DNA from: an uncultured Pelagibacteraceae bacterium
Lineage (GTDB): Bacteria > Pseudomonadota > Alphaproteobacteria > Pelagibacterales > Pelagibacteraceae
Length of the DNA stretch: 64,000 nt
Direction: 5' to 3'
NCBI GenBank assembly: GCA_902555465.1
Contig: CACDSN010000002.1
Span: forward strand, 35,900-99,899
The position numbers were made by a program, and so were the translations under genes. Position 1 is the stretch's first letter, and the number at the start of each line of letters is the position of its first letter. The notes beneath the pieces are model-generated. The model did not search any database, was not told where the DNA came from, and worked only from the letters and a program-made list of their open reading frames with translations. This document shows positions 27,097-37,077 of this stretch, piece by piece.

Positions 27097-28206
27097 ATGA
27101 ATAATTATTTTATAATACTTGGGGCTGGAAAAGGACTGAGATTTAGCCAAAAAAAACCTAAACAATTTTTTCATTATAAAGGAAAAGAATTAATTCAACA
27201 TTCAATAGATAAAGCTATAAAATCAAAACTTTTCAAAAAAATTATAGTTGTTGTATCAAAAAAATATGAAAATTTATCCAAAAAATATGCCAGAAAGGAA
27301 CTAATATTTGTTAAAGGTGGAAAAAATAGACAGGATTCATCATTTAATGCTTTAAAAAAAATTAGATATTTAAAACCACGTAATGTTCTTATACACGATG
27401 CAGCAAGGCCAGATTTTTCAATTAATTTATTAAAAAAATTAATAAAACAACTAAAAAAGAATACTGCTGTTATTCCCACTATAAACTCTAAAGACTCGGT
27501 AAAATATAAAATTGGAAATAAAATTATAAACCTAAATAGAAAAAATATTAAACTAACGCAAACTCCTCAAGCTTTTAGATTTGAAAATTTATATAATTTA
27601 ACAAGTGGTCAAAAAGAAAGGGTCCCTGATGAGGCATCTTTATTTCTAAATAATAATATTAAAGTAAAACTAATTTTAGGGGAAACATATAATAATAAAA
27701 TAACATATTTTGATGATCTAAAAACTGCAAAAACATTTTTTGGTATTGGATTTGATATACATAGATTAATAAAAAAAAAGAAACTTTATTTAGGTGGTCT
27801 TAAAATACCATTTCATTCGGGTTTAAAAGGTCATTCTGATGGTGATGTAATTTTACATGCAATAATTGATGCAATCCTGGGTGCCACAAGAAAAAAAGAT
27901 ATTGGTACTTACTTTCCTAATACAAAAAAATTTAAAAATATAAGATCTCCAAAAATGTTAAAACCTATCATGGAAAATCTAGTTAAATCTAATTTTTATA
28001 TTAACAATCTTGATATAAACTTAATCTGTGAAAAGCCAAAAGTTTCAAAATATCGTGAAAAAATAGTTAACTCTATATCTAAGCTAATGAATTTAGATAA
28101 AAATCTCATTAATTTAAAAGGAAAAACTGTAGAAAAATTAGGACTAATAGGAAAAGAAAAAGCTATTGCCTGCGAAGTAATAATTTCAATTACAAAAAAT
28201 GATTAA
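27097..28206 (+). CDS. ispDF: Bifunctional IspD/IspF isoprenoid-precursor enzyme
   Basis: Fusion catalysing two steps of the MEP pathway: CDP-ME formation (IspD) and MEcPP formation (IspF). The IspD part (1-220) begins FIILGAGKGLRFSQKKPKQF and has LIHDAARPDFS near residue 91. The IspF part (223-369) begins GIGFDIHRLI with the metal-binding DxH and contains GHSDGDVILHAIIDAILGA. 369 residues is slightly short of the usual 380-400. It overlaps pgpA by 8 bp and starts 37 bp from the divergent ntrY. dxr of the same pathway is at 49985. Confidence 0.95.
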   Translation: MNNYFIILGAGKGLRFSQKKPKQFFHYKGKELIQHSIDKAIKSKLFKKIIVVVSKKYENLSKKYARKELIFVKGGKNRQDSSFNALKKIRYLKPRNVLIHDAARPDFSINLLKKLIKQLKKNTAVIPTINSKDSVKYKIGNKIINLNRKNIKLTQTPQAFRFENLYNLTSGQKERVPDEASLFLNNNIKVKLILGETYNNKITYFDDLKTAKTFFGIGFDIHRLIKKKKLYLGGLKIPFHSGLKGHSDGDVILHAIIDAILGATRKKDIGTYFPNTKKFKNIRSPKMLKPIMENLVKSNFYINNLDINLICEKPKVSKYREKIVNSISKLMNLDKNLINLKGKTVEKLGLIGKEKAIACEVIISITKND

Positions 28207-28705
28207 GCACTTTAATACTTTATTTGTAACCATGTTTGGCTTAGGAAAAATAAAAAAAATTCCAGGAACTTTTGGTTCTTTTGCAACTATAATTATACTC
28301 TATAGTTTATTTCATATTTTTAATATTTCTTCAACTGTAATACTGTTAAGTTTAATAACTATTTTTATCTTTTCATTTATTGCCGTTGCAAATCATATTA
28401 AAGATAATGAAAATAAAGATCCAAATGAAATAATAATTGATGAATTTATTGGACAATCTATTCCAATTTATTTATATGAAATTTCTCACGGTTCAAATAA
28501 ATCATCAGATGAAGCAATCATTTTTTATGTAATTTGTTTTATATTATTTAGAATTTTTGACATAGCAAAACCATTTCCTGTCAGTTTCTTTGATAAAAAT
28601 TTTAAGAATAGTTTTGGTGTGATTATGGATGATGTTTGTGCAGGGTTTTATGTTGTTTTATCCTTAATTTGTTTTATGGTTTTAAGTAATTATTTAATAA
28701 AATGA
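28199..28705 (+). CDS. pgpA: Phosphatidylglycerophosphatase A
   Basis: Membrane phosphatase that completes phosphatidylglycerol synthesis. The 168-residue product starts FGLGKIKKIPGTFGSFATI, the PgpA N-terminal signature. It carries EIIIDEFIGQSIP near residue 79 and ends with FRIFDIAKPFPVSFFDK and IMDDVCAGFYVV, the acidic site of the family. Three to four membrane helices are apparent. It lies between ispDF and pncC with overlaps of 8 and 4 bp, a usual alphaproteobacterial group. Confidence 0.95.
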   Translation: MIKHFNTLFVTMFGLGKIKKIPGTFGSFATIIILYSLFHIFNISSTVILLSLITIFIFSFIAVANHIKDNENKDPNEIIIDEFIGQSIPIYLYEISHGSNKSSDEAIIFYVICFILFRIFDIAKPFPVSFFDKNFKNSFGVIMDDVCAGFYVVLSLICFMVLSNYLIK

Positions 28706-29163
28706 AATATTTAATCAAAACACTTGTCAAAAAGAAACTTAAAATTTCAGTAGCCGAATCTTGTACTGGTGGATTACTGGCAAGCAAAATAACTTCAATA
28801 AACGGCGCTTCAAAGGTTTTTAATTTAGGATTTATTACATATTCAAACAAGTCAAAAATTAAAATTTTGAAAGTTAACAAAAAGATTATTAAAAAATATG
28901 GGGCTGTAAGTTATGAATGTTGCAGAGCAATGGTCACAAATTTATCTAAAATTTCAAAAACTAAAATTAATGTATCAATTACAGGTATTGCAGGTCCAAC
29001 GGGAGGGACTAAAAATAAGCCGGTTGGATTAGTTTACATAGGGGTTAAAAAAGGTAACAAAATACTAGTTAATAAGTGTTTGTTTAAGAGTAAAAAAAGA
29101 TCCTTAATTCAAATAGCTACAGTTAAAAAAGCAATAGATCTAGTTCTTAGAATTGCTAAATAA
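28702..29163 (+). CDS. pncC: Nicotinamide-nucleotide amidohydrolase, CinA C-terminal family
   Basis: Deamidates nicotinamide mononucleotide in pyridine-nucleotide recycling. 153 residues correspond to the stand-alone CinA C-terminal domain. Family segments: ISVAESCTGGLLASKITSINGAS with the catalytic Ser, GFITYSNKSKIKILKV, and SITGIAGPTGGTKNKPVGLVYIG. The start overlaps the pgpA stop (ATGA). Its last 24 bp overlap the convergent ratA 3' end. Confidence 0.93.
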   Translation: MKYLIKTLVKKKLKISVAESCTGGLLASKITSINGASKVFNLGFITYSNKSKIKILKVNKKIIKKYGAVSYECCRAMVTNLSKISKTKINVSITGIAGPTGGTKNKPVGLVYIGVKKGNKILVNKCLFKSKKRSLIQIATVKKAIDLVLRIAK

Positions 29164-29595
29164 ATTTTCTGCTCTTTTTTGAAATGCGTTTGCTATTTTT
29201 TCTATACCATATTGAAATGATGCTGACATTAGAGTATTTAAAAATTTATTTTTTATTTCAAAATCTATATCAAATGAAACTTCGGTTTGTTTATTTTGTT
29301 CTATAAATGACCATTTATTTAAAAGATGATTTAAAGGTCCATCAATATTTTTTACATAAATAGAGCTTTCTATTTTATTATATAAAACATCGCTTTTATA
29401 AGTATCTTTAAAAGGACCTTTTCCTATTGTTAAATCTGCTATTATTTTAATTGAATTACCAACATCTTTTTTTTCATGTATTTTAGCTGCATAACAAAAT
29501 GGGATAAATTCAGGATATTTTTCAATATCCAAGACTAGTTCAATTAGATCATTTTTTTCGCAATCAATTAATCTCTTAATTGATGCTTTTGGCAT
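29140..29595 (-). CDS. ratA: RatA/COQ10-family START-like protein, likely ubiquinone-binding
   Basis: SRPBCC-fold protein related to mitochondrial Coq10, which chaperones ubiquinone, and to E. coli RatA. The 151-residue product shows the family opening with LVLDIEKYPEFIPFCYAAKI near residue 21, ADLTIGKGPFKDTYKSDV, and NKWSFIE near residue 92. Next to lipA it is in its usual alphaproteobacterial place. I favour the ubiquinone-binding role; the toxin name is inherited and there is no antitoxin gene here. Confidence 0.88.
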   Translation of the reverse strand: MPKASIKRLIDCEKNDLIELVLDIEKYPEFIPFCYAAKIHEKKDVGNSIKIIADLTIGKGPFKDTYKSDVLYNKIESSIYVKNIDGPLNHLLNKWSFIEQNKQTEVSFDIDFEIKNKFLNTLMSASFQYGIEKIANAFQKRAENLFSNSKN

Positions 29596-30527
29596 TAATT
29601 AATATTTATTCTATTTTGCTGAAGTTTCGCAAAATCTTCATCCGCATGATAAGACGATCTTGTTAAAGGAGAAGATGATACTAATAAGAAACCTTTTGAT
29701 TTAGCTATTTGTCCTAATTTTTTAAATTCATTGGGATGATAATATCTAACAAGAGGATGATGTTTTGTTGAAGGTTGAAGGTATTGACCAATAGTCAAAA
29801 AATCTACTTCCGCAGCTCTCAAATCATCCATGACTTGGATAATTTCGTCATGTTCTTCACCTAAACCAACCATAATTCCAGATTTTGTAAATATTTTTTT
29901 ATTGTTTAATTTTGCGTTTTTTAAAAGTTCAAGAGATGCAAAATATCTGGCTCCAGGTCTAACTTTAACATATAAACTTGGAACAGTTTCAATATTGTGA
30001 TTAAAAACATCAGGATTTGCTTCCAATATTTTTTTATAAGAGTCGCCTTTTCTTAAAAAATCAGGTGTCAAAACCTCAATTGTAGTATTTGGATTCTTTT
30101 CTCTGGTAGTTTCTATTACTTTTTTAAAATGATTGGATCCACCATCTCTTAAATCATCTCTATCAACCGAAGTTATAACAACGTGCTTTAATTGTAATTT
30201 TTTAACCGCATTAGCGATTTTTATGTCTTCAAAAGGATCTAATTTTTCTGGTTTGCCAGTTTTTACATCGCAAAATGCGCAAGCTCTAGTACATGTATCT
30301 CCCATAATCATAAATGTTGCATGTCTTTTGCTCCAGCACTCTGTTATATTTGGACAGTTTGCTTCTTGGCAAACAGTTACAAGATTACTTTTATTAACAA
30401 CTGTTTTTGTTAGAAAAAACTCTTTACTATTAAATAATTTTGATCTAATCCAATCAGGTTTTTTTTTGATTGGATTAATAGGATTATTTACTTTTTCAGG
30501 GTGCCTTGACTTAATTTGATTTTTCAT
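29595..30527 (-). CDS. lipA: Lipoyl synthase
   Basis: Radical-SAM enzyme that inserts two sulfurs into octanoyl groups on lipoate-dependent complexes. Both clusters can be placed: the auxiliary cluster cysteines C53, C58 and C64 in [14 protein letters not shown], and the radical-SAM cysteines C79, C83 and C86 in [10 protein letters not shown]. The C-terminal [15 protein letters not shown] carries the Ser that ligates the auxiliary cluster. 310 residues is normal. It overlaps the ftsB gene by 17 bp, with the pyruvate dehydrogenase genes that usually lie between them absent. Confidence 0.96.
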   Translation of the reverse strand: MKNQIKSRHPEKVNNPINPIKKKPDWIRSKLFNSKEFFLTKTVVNKSNLVTVCQEANCPNITECWSKRHATFMIMGDTCTRACAFCDVKTGKPEKLDPFEDIKIANAVKKLQLKHVVITSVDRDDLRDGGSNHFKKVIETTREKNPNTTIEVLTPDFLRKGDSYKKILEANPDVFNHNIETVPSLYVKVRPGARYFASLELLKNAKLNNKKIFTKSGIMVGLGEEHDEIIQVMDDLRAAEVDFLTIGQYLQPSTKHHPLVRYYHPNEFKKLGQIAKSKGFLLVSSSPLTRSSYHADEDFAKLQQNRININ

Positions 30528-30819
30528 TATTTTTTAAAACGTAAATTTTCTCACCTTTTTTACTATAAATAAATTTTTCTCTTAATAATATTTCAATATA
30601 ATCCTTATCTAAATTTTTACTTAATAAATCATTTTTGAATTCTAGTTTGCTAATAATCATTTTTAACTGTTTTTCTTCTAATTTAAGTTTATTTAACAAA
30701 TTTTCTTTTTTTAAAAGAGATATTAAACCTCTTTCACCATCTAATAGATTAAAAAAAAAATACAAAAACAAAAATGTCCCAATTATAAGAAAATAATTTT
30801 TTTTAATTTTATCTATCAT
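30511..30819 (-). CDS. ftsB: Septum-formation initiator, FtsB/DivIC-type
   Basis: Small bitopic division protein: a cytoplasmic N-terminus, one membrane helix (residues 9-25, [17 protein letters not shown]), then a periplasmic coiled coil (about 30-75, [20 protein letters not shown]) and a short basic tail. 102 residues suits the FtsB family. The position immediately after eno is the family's conserved place. The stop overlaps the lipA start by 17 bp. Assignment rests on architecture and context because the sequence is poorly conserved. Confidence 0.82.
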   Translation of the reverse strand: MIDKIKKNYFLIIGTFLFLYFFFNLLDGERGLISLLKKENLLNKLKLEEKQLKMIISKLEFKNDLLSKNLDKDYIEILLREKFIYSKKGEKIYVLKNNEKSN

Positions 30820-32072
30820 AAATTGTTCATTTTAGCTTTTTTTCCTAAACTTTCTTCTATTCTCAGTATTTGATTGTATTTTGCAACTCTTTCAGATCTG
30901 CATAAAGAGCCTGATTTAATTTGATTTGAATTTGTTCCTACTGCTAAATCAGCGATAAAAGTATCCTCAGATTCTCCAGATCTATGGGAAATAATAGTAT
31001 TAAAACCAATATTTTGAGCAAATTTTATAACTTCAATTGTCTCTGTTACGGTACCTATTTGATTTAGTTTAATTAATATTGCATTTGAAGATTGATTTAA
31101 AAAACCAACTTTCAACCTTTCTAAGTTTGTAACATATAAATCATCACCAACAATTTGAATTTTTTTATTGAGAGCTATCATAAGTTTATTCCAGGATTTC
31201 CAATCATTTTCAGCAAACGGATCTTCTATTGATTTAATTTTGAATTTTTTAATTAATTTTTTATACTCTAAGATAGATTTATGTGCAGAAACGTATTTTT
31301 TGGAATGTATTGAATATTTATTCTTTTTAAACAACTCATTAGCGGCCACATCCAAACATATTGAAATATCCTTGCCGTTTTTAAATCCTGACATCTGTAT
31401 TGCTTTAGTTATTAAATTTAATGCTTGAGCATTGCTACCAATCATTGGGGCAAAGCCACCTTCATCGCCAACAGATGTTGAAAGTTTTAATTTTTTTAAT
31501 ATTTTTTTCAAATTATTTATAACTAAAAAAGACATTTTAATCGCTTGCGTAAACGATTTTGCTCCATCAGGTCTAATCATAAATTCTTGAATTTGAAGGT
31601 CATTGTTAGCATGTACTCCTCCATTGATAATATTCATTAATGGATATGGTAAACAAAATTTATTTTTGACTAAAAAGTTTTTATAAAGTGGAATTTTCTT
31701 AATTTTAGATGATAATTTTTTTACAGCCATTGAAACTGCTAACATACTGTTTGCTCCTAATTTAATTTTTTGTTTAGTTCCATCTAATTTTAGTAGGATA
31801 TGATCTATTTTTTCTTGGTTATGAACTTTTTGATTTTTTAACTTTTTTGCAATAATTGTATTTATAATTTTTACTGCTTTATAAACACTTTTACCATTAT
31901 AGTTTTTTTTATTTAGATCTCTTTTTTCATGTGCTTCATAACTTCCAGTTGACGCTCCCGATGGACAAATTGACGAGGAGCTAATATTTTTTGAAAAAAC
32001 TTCAGCTTCTACTGTAGGATTTCCTCTACTATCAAAAACTTGTCTAGCAATTACTTTGGTAATTCTGCTCAT
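30816..32072 (-). CDS. eno: Enolase
   Basis: Interconverts 2-phosphoglycerate and phosphoenolpyruvate. Visible segments: SRGNPTVEAEVF near residue 15, PSGASTGSYEAHEKRD near 37, the catalytic Glu in SVGDEGGFAP near residue 200, metal ligands in ICLDVAANE, SIEDPFAEND and GDDLYVTN, and the C-terminal SHRSGESEDTFIADLAV. 418 residues is close to the usual 425. It overlaps ftsB by 4 bp and abuts kdsA. It supplies phosphoenolpyruvate to the next enzyme, KdsA. Confidence 0.97.
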   Translation of the reverse strand: MSRITKVIARQVFDSRGNPTVEAEVFSKNISSSSICPSGASTGSYEAHEKRDLNKKNYNGKSVYKAVKIINTIIAKKLKNQKVHNQEKIDHILLKLDGTKQKIKLGANSMLAVSMAVKKLSSKIKKIPLYKNFLVKNKFCLPYPLMNIINGGVHANNDLQIQEFMIRPDGAKSFTQAIKMSFLVINNLKKILKKLKLSTSVGDEGGFAPMIGSNAQALNLITKAIQMSGFKNGKDISICLDVAANELFKKNKYSIHSKKYVSAHKSILEYKKLIKKFKIKSIEDPFAENDWKSWNKLMIALNKKIQIVGDDLYVTNLERLKVGFLNQSSNAILIKLNQIGTVTETIEVIKFAQNIGFNTIISHRSGESEDTFIADLAVGTNSNQIKSGSLCRSERVAKYNQILRIEESLGKKAKMNNL

Positions 32073-32899
32073 TAAAAGTTTTTAACTAATTTATCTATTT
32101 CTATAATTTGGTTTAAAAGACTTTCTAGTTTATTTAAAGGGACCATGTTTGGTCCATCTGATGGAGCATTGTCAGGATCTTGATGTGTTTCCATAAATAT
32201 AGCAGCTACACCAACAGCTGTTGCAGCTCTAGCTAAATATTCCACAAACTCTCTTTGTCCTCCACTTTTTTCTCCAAGACCACCTGGTTGCTGAACAGAA
32301 TGTGTTGCATCGAATACAACTGGATATCCATTTTTAATCATGATTGGAATTGATCTCATGTCCGATACTAAAGCATTATATCCAAAGCTTGCTCCACGCT
32401 CTGTTACCAAAATGTTGTCGTTACCAGAGTCTGAAATTTTTTTTGTAACATTAACCATGTCCCACGGAGCTAAAAATTGTCCCTTTTTAACATTAATTAT
32501 TTTATTTGTTTTGGCAGCAGCGATTAATAAATCTGTTTGTCTACATAAGAAAGCTGGAATTTGTAAAATATCAACATGTTTAGAAACAACTTCACAATGT
32601 TTTTCATTGTGAACATCGGTTAAGATTGGAACATTTAATTCCTTTTTAATTTTATCAAATATTGGCAAAGAGTTATCCAATCCAGCTCCTCTTTTTCCTT
32701 TTAAACTTGTTCTATTAGCTTTATCAAAAGAAGTTTTGTATATAAAACCAATATTAAGTTTTGATGTAATTTCCTTTATTTTGCCTGACATATCCATTGC
32801 ATGCTGCTCAGACTCAAGCTGACATGGTCCTGCAATTAAAGTAATTTTTCTATTATTAGCGATTTCAATATCGTTACAATTTACAATTTTATTTTGCAT
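32072..32899 (-). CDS. kdsA: 3-deoxy-8-phosphooctulonate (Kdo-8-P) synthase
   Basis: Condenses arabinose-5-phosphate with phosphoenolpyruvate to make Kdo-8-phosphate for lipopolysaccharide. I place the start at ATG 32897-32899 ([18 protein letters not shown]), giving 275 residues; the ORF-track start adds 29 residues lying inside pyrG. Motifs: [42 protein letters not shown], and [11 protein letters not shown]. The start overlaps the pyrG stop by 11 bp. Confidence 0.95.
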   Translation of the reverse strand: MQNKIVNCNDIEIANNRKITLIAGPCQLESEQHAMDMSGKIKEITSKLNIGFIYKTSFDKANRTSLKGKRGAGLDNSLPIFDKIKKELNVPILTDVHNEKHCEVVSKHVDILQIPAFLCRQTDLLIAAAKTNKIINVKKGQFLAPWDMVNVTKKISDSGNDNILVTERGASFGYNALVSDMRSIPIMIKNGYPVVFDATHSVQQPGGLGEKSGGQREFVEYLARAATAVGVAAIFMETHQDPDNAPSDGPNMVPLNKLESLLNQIIEIDKLVKNF

Positions 32900-34511
32900 A
32901 TCTTTTTTTAGCTGCTTTAATAAATGATGTAAATAATGGATGTGGATTAAAAGGTCTAGATTTAAATTCAGGATGAAATTGCACACCTATAAACCACGGA
33001 TGATTTTTAAGCTCAATTATTTCAGGAAGTCTATTATCTGGCGATAAACCTGAAAAAATAAGTCCATTTTTCTCAAAATTTTCTTTGTATGAGATATTCA
33101 CTTCATATCTATGTCTATGTCTTTCTTTAATAGTTTTTGACTTATAAATTTTTCTAATTAACGATTTTTCTTTTAACTTCGCAACATATGAGCCAAGTCT
33201 CATGGTGCCACCAAGATCTTTATCAGTGCCTTTAACTTTTTTTCCATCTTTATCCCATTCATTCATTAATCCTACTATGGAAATTCCTTTTTTATCAAAT
33301 TCACTTGAGGTAGCATTTTTAATTTTTAATTTATTTCTTGCAAATTCGATTATGGCCATTTGCATGCCGTAACAAATTCCTAAGAATGGAATTTTATTAA
33401 CTCTAGCATATCTAATTGCCTCGATTTTTCCACTGGTGCCTCTTTTTCCAAATCCACCAGGTATTAAAATTCCAGATATATTTTTTAATTTAGCTTTTAT
33501 TTCTGAAGCTTTAAGTTTTTCTGAGTCTATTCGAACAAGTTTAACTTTAATATTATTTGCAATACCTCCATGAGTAAGTGCTTCATCTAAAGATTTATAT
33601 GCGTCTTTTAATTCTACGTATTTACCAATTATAGCAATATTTGCCTCTTTGTCGGTTTCAAGAATAATTTTATTAATTTTTCTCCACGGAGTTAAATTAC
33701 ATGATTTTTTTGATTTAATTTTAAAATAATTTAATACTTGAATATCTAACTTCTCTCTAGCAAAACTAATTGGAGCCTCATATATTGTTTTTACATCAAC
33801 TGTTTCAATAACATTTTTAATATCAACATTACAAAATAAAGAAATTTTCTTTCTATGCTCTAAAGGTATTGATCTTTCAGATCTACAAATAATAATATCT
33901 GGCTGTATACCAATACTTCTCAATTCTTTGACAGAATGTTGTGTTGGTTTTGTTTTTATCTCATCGGATGCTTTCAAATAAGGGACTAGAGTTAAATGAA
34001 TAAATAATGTATTTTTTTTACCAACATCATTTGAAAATTGTCTTATTGCTTCTACAAATGGTAAGCTTTCAATATCTCCAACGATCCCTCCTATCTCACA
34101 AATAACAAAATCTTCTTTTGAAGTATCATGTTTAATAAATTCTTTAATTCTATCTGTTATATGCGGTATTACTTGTACAGTCTTGCCGAGATATTTTCCT
34201 TTTCTTTCTTTTCTTAATACATCATTGTAAATTTTTCCTGTTGTAATATTATCTGTATTCTTCGCTGTAACTCCTGAAAATCTCTCGTAGTGTCCTAGAT
34301 CTAGATCTGTTTCTGCTCCATCATCTGTTACAAAAACTTCTCCATGCTGAAAAGGACTCATTGTCCCTGGATCAACATTTAAATAAGGATCAAGTTTTCT
34401 TAATCGAACTTTAAAACCTCTGGATTGTAATAGGTATGCCAGGGATGCTGACGATAGACCTTTTCCTAGTGATGAAACCACGCCGCCAGTGACAAATATA
34501 TATCGCGCCAT
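32889..34511 (-). CDS. pyrG: CTP synthase
   Basis: Makes CTP from UTP with ammonia from glutamine. The synthetase domain begins [20 protein letters not shown], and contains [14 protein letters not shown] near residue 140. The glutaminase domain has the nucleophile in [12 protein letters not shown] near residue 378 and the His-Glu pair in [12 protein letters not shown] near residue 512. 540 residues is standard. It is 40 bp after secG, and is followed by kdsA and eno in alphaproteobacterial order. Confidence 0.97.
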   Translation of the reverse strand: MARYIFVTGGVVSSLGKGLSSASLAYLLQSRGFKVRLRKLDPYLNVDPGTMSPFQHGEVFVTDDGAETDLDLGHYERFSGVTAKNTDNITTGKIYNDVLRKERKGKYLGKTVQVIPHITDRIKEFIKHDTSKEDFVICEIGGIVGDIESLPFVEAIRQFSNDVGKKNTLFIHLTLVPYLKASDEIKTKPTQHSVKELRSIGIQPDIIICRSERSIPLEHRKKISLFCNVDIKNVIETVDVKTIYEAPISFAREKLDIQVLNYFKIKSKKSCNLTPWRKINKIILETDKEANIAIIGKYVELKDAYKSLDEALTHGGIANNIKVKLVRIDSEKLKASEIKAKLKNISGILIPGGFGKRGTSGKIEAIRYARVNKIPFLGICYGMQMAIIEFARNKLKIKNATSSEFDKKGISIVGLMNEWDKDGKKVKGTDKDLGGTMRLGSYVAKLKEKSLIRKIYKSKTIKERHRHRYEVNISYKENFEKNGLIFSGLSPDNRLPEIIELKNHPWFIGVQFHPEFKSRPFNPHPLFTSFIKAAKKRYAK

Positions 34512-34551
34512 GGAATTATGTTATAGACCGATATTAAATAATTTCAAAGAA

Positions 34552-34854
34552 TTAATTGTTATTTTCAGGAATTTTTGGTGTCTCTTCTTGATTTTCCTCA
34601 ATTTTATCCAATACTGAACCCGCTGGTTCTAGTTCGCTTCTGGAAATTATAGTTAGAGATAAACTGCAAATTATAAACAACGTTGCTATTAATGCAGTAG
34701 ATTTTGTTAAAAAATTACCCGCAGATCTTGAAAACATAAAATTATCTTGAGATATACCTATCCCGAGCGCTCCACCTTCTGATTTTTGGATTAGCACTAG
34801 AATAACTAAAATTGCAGCTAATATGATGTTAATTACTAGTAAAGTATTTTCCAT
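34552..34854 (-). CDS. secG: Preprotein translocase subunit SecG
   Basis: Small subunit of the SecYEG channel. It has two membrane helices (about residues 4-22 and 52-70) separated by the conserved loop VLIQKSEGGALGIG and FLTKSTALIA. The 100-residue product has an acidic Glu/Pro-rich tail. It lies 5 bp after tpiA and before pyrG, its usual place. Confidence 0.93.
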   Translation of the reverse strand: MENTLLVINIILAAILVILVLIQKSEGGALGIGISQDNFMFSRSAGNFLTKSTALIATLFIICSLSLTIISRSELEPAGSVLDKIEENQEETPKIPENNN

Positions 34855-34859
34855 CCGAA

Positions 34860-35606
34860 CTAATTAATTGTTTTTTTTATTATATCAATAAATTTTTTTG
34901 AATTTTGTGAGGCAGAACCTACTAAAAAGCCTTTAATACCAATTATATTTTTAAGATTATTTATATTTTTGTTATTAACAGAGCCTCCATAAAGTACAGG
35001 TAATTTGTATTTGGTTTTTTTTGATATTATTTTTTTTATTTTGCTAATATTAAATTCTAATTCTTTATCTTTTGGAATCACTCCTGTTCCAATAGACCAC
35101 ACGGGTTCATAGGCAATCAAAATATTATTAAAATTTTTTATACTTTTAAGTCCTTTATTAATTTGCCTCTTTAAAACCGAAAAAGTAATTTTTTTTCTTT
35201 TTTCCTTTAAAGTTTCTCCGATGCAAAATATAACTTTTAAATTCTTATTTAGAGCTGAGTGAATTTTTTTATTTATATCTTCATCGGTTTCACCTGCAAT
35301 CCTATTTTCTGAATGTCCAAGAATAACATATTTACAACCAATTTCTTTCAACATTTTCGGGCTTATGGATCCTGTAAACGATCCATAATCTTTAATGTAA
35401 TGACAATTTTGTCCTCCTACATGAATTTTTGTATTTTTAAATTTAATAATAAAACTCTGAACAAGGGTAAAAGGTGGAAAATATATAATTTTAGCATTTC
35501 TATACTTTTTTAATTTACTCAAATTAATTAATTTATTTAAAGAATTAATAGATGATGTACTGCCGTACATTTTCCAATTAGCAATAAAATATATATTATT
35601 TGTCAT
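34860..35606 (-). CDS. tpiA: Triosephosphate isomerase
   Basis: Glycolytic isomerase. Active-site residues are present: NWK near residue 11, the electrophilic His in YVILGHSENRIAGE near residue 95, the catalytic Glu in IAYEPVWSIGTG near residue 165, and the phosphate-binding LYGGSVNNKN near 208. GHSEN replaces the common GHSER. 248 residues is normal. It is first in the tpiA-secG-pyrG-kdsA-eno-ftsB-lipA-ratA run and diverges from the PpiD-like gene. Confidence 0.96.
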   Translation of the reverse strand: MTNNIYFIANWKMYGSTSSINSLNKLINLSKLKKYRNAKIIYFPPFTLVQSFIIKFKNTKIHVGGQNCHYIKDYGSFTGSISPKMLKEIGCKYVILGHSENRIAGETDEDINKKIHSALNKNLKVIFCIGETLKEKRKKITFSVLKRQINKGLKSIKNFNNILIAYEPVWSIGTGVIPKDKELEFNISKIKKIISKKTKYKLPVLYGGSVNNKNINNLKNIIGIKGFLVGSASQNSKKFIDIIKKTIN

Positions 35607-35667
35607 AAACGATATTTTAATCTATAGATTTGTTTTTTAAAAAATCAATAAATAAAGATTTTTTCGT

Positions 35668-37077
35668 ATGATTAATAAATTTAAAAACCTAACAAACTCT
35701 AAAATATCATGGGTAATTGTGGCCCTTATAGCAATACCTTTTGTATTCTGGGGTATGGGGGATGTTTTTACAAGAGGAAATACAAACAATGTTGCAAAAA
35801 TCAATAATAATACAATTTCAGTAACTGATTTTATAAATCACGTTAATGAGTCTGGATTAAGGGAAAATTTAATTAGAGAAAACATTGATAAAAATATTTT
35901 CGAAGAACTTTTAAGTCAACTTATATCTCAAGAATTAATGAAAATGGAAATTGAAAATCTTAGTCTTTATTTCTCAGATCAAACTTTAAAAAATAAAATT
36001 ATAAATAACAAAAATTTTCTAGATGATAAAAATAATTTTTCAAGAAATAAATATGAAAAATTTTTATTAGAGAATAACCTCTCTGCAGCTCAATTTGAAA
36101 ATAGGTTGAAATCAAATGAACTTCAAAAAAATTTGTTTAATTATATCAATGGAGGTCTGATGGTACCCAAATTTTTGATTGAAAAGAAATTTATTAACGA
36201 AAATAGAAATATTGAAATTGATTTTGTAAACCTTCAAGAAGAATATAAAAAAGATTTCAGCTCGCAGGAGATAGAAAGGTATATCTCTTCAAACGAAGAT
36301 AAACTTAAAAAAGATTTTATAAATTTTAGATACGTAAAAATAACACCAAAAAATTTACTTGATGCAGATGAATATAATGATGAGTTTTTTAAGATTATAG
36401 ATGATATAGATAATAAAGTTCTAAATAATGAAAAAATTGATTTAATTGCAGGCCAGTACAATTTAGAACTAGAATTAGTTAATAATTATTTTCCTTATGA
36501 TAAAGAATTCGAGTTAATTTATTCAAAAAAAAATAACATCGAACAAGTAAATTTAATCGAAAATAATGATCATTATCTTTTATTTGAAATAAACAAAATT
36601 GAAAATAAATTACCAGATATAAGTTCAAATGAATTTAGAGAAGAAATTAATTTTAGCCTAAAAAATCAATTCAGGCTTGAGTATAATAAAAAACTTTTAG
36701 AAGATATACAGAATAAAAATCTTAAATATGGTGATCTTGAGAATTTTTCTAATACAAAGTCTGTAGAAAATCTATCAATAAGCTCAGTAAATGATAGTAG
36801 TAAATTTTCATCTGATGCAATTAAATTAATTTATTCGTTACCAGAAAAATCCTTCGTTCTTATCAACGATGCTTTGAATAATATTTATTTAGCTTATATT
36901 AAAAAAATTAATAATGATGTTAAAATTACACAAGATGATTTAAAAAATTATTTATTAAAATCAAATAGTGAAATTAGAGATACTCTTTACTCAAGTTATG
37001 ATATTTACTTAAGTGAAAAGTATGAAATACAAGTATTTCAAAATACTATTGAGAGATTAAAAAATAATTTTAGATAA
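35668..37077 (+). CDS. PpiD/SurA_N-like membrane-anchored periplasmic chaperone, parvulin domain not recognisable
   Basis: Single N-terminal membrane helix (residues 14-32, ISWVIVALIAIPFVFWGMG) followed by a periplasmic chaperone-like part with AKINNNTISVTDFINHVNES, the SurA_N/PpiD pattern. The position between tpiA and trpE is where alphaproteobacteria keep ppiD. It is 469 residues against about 620-640. The stretch after RYVKITPKNL (about residue 220) should hold the parvulin peptidyl-prolyl isomerase fold, but I see none of its Gly/His/Phe landmarks. I call it a PpiD-like chaperone that has probably lost isomerase activity. Confidence 0.75.
   Translation: MINKFKNLTNSKISWVIVALIAIPFVFWGMGDVFTRGNTNNVAKINNNTISVTDFINHVNESGLRENLIRENIDKNIFEELLSQLISQELMKMEIENLSLYFSDQTLKNKIINNKNFLDDKNNFSRNKYEKFLLENNLSAAQFENRLKSNELQKNLFNYINGGLMVPKFLIEKKFINENRNIEIDFVNLQEEYKKDFSSQEIERYISSNEDKLKKDFINFRYVKITPKNLLDADEYNDEFFKIIDDIDNKVLNNEKIDLIAGQYNLELELVNNYFPYDKEFELIYSKKNNIEQVNLIENNDHYLLFEINKIENKLPDISSNEFREEINFSLKNQFRLEYNKKLLEDIQNKNLKYGDLENFSNTKSVENLSISSVNDSSKFSSDAIKLIYSLPEKSFVLINDALNNIYLAYIKKINNDVKITQDDLKNYLLKSNSEIRDTLYSSYDIYLSEKYEIQVFQNTIERLKNNFR

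Noticed and set aside
29140-29595. RatA as a toxin of a toxin-antitoxin system
   Set aside because: No antitoxin gene is adjacent, and the conserved lipA neighbourhood and Coq10-like sequence point to ubiquinone binding.
35639-35664. 8-bp inverted repeat AAAAAATC/GATTTTTT just before the PpiD-like start
   Set aside because: The arms are mostly homopolymer A/T, so they are expected by chance in this composition, and they have neither a stable stem nor a clear site.
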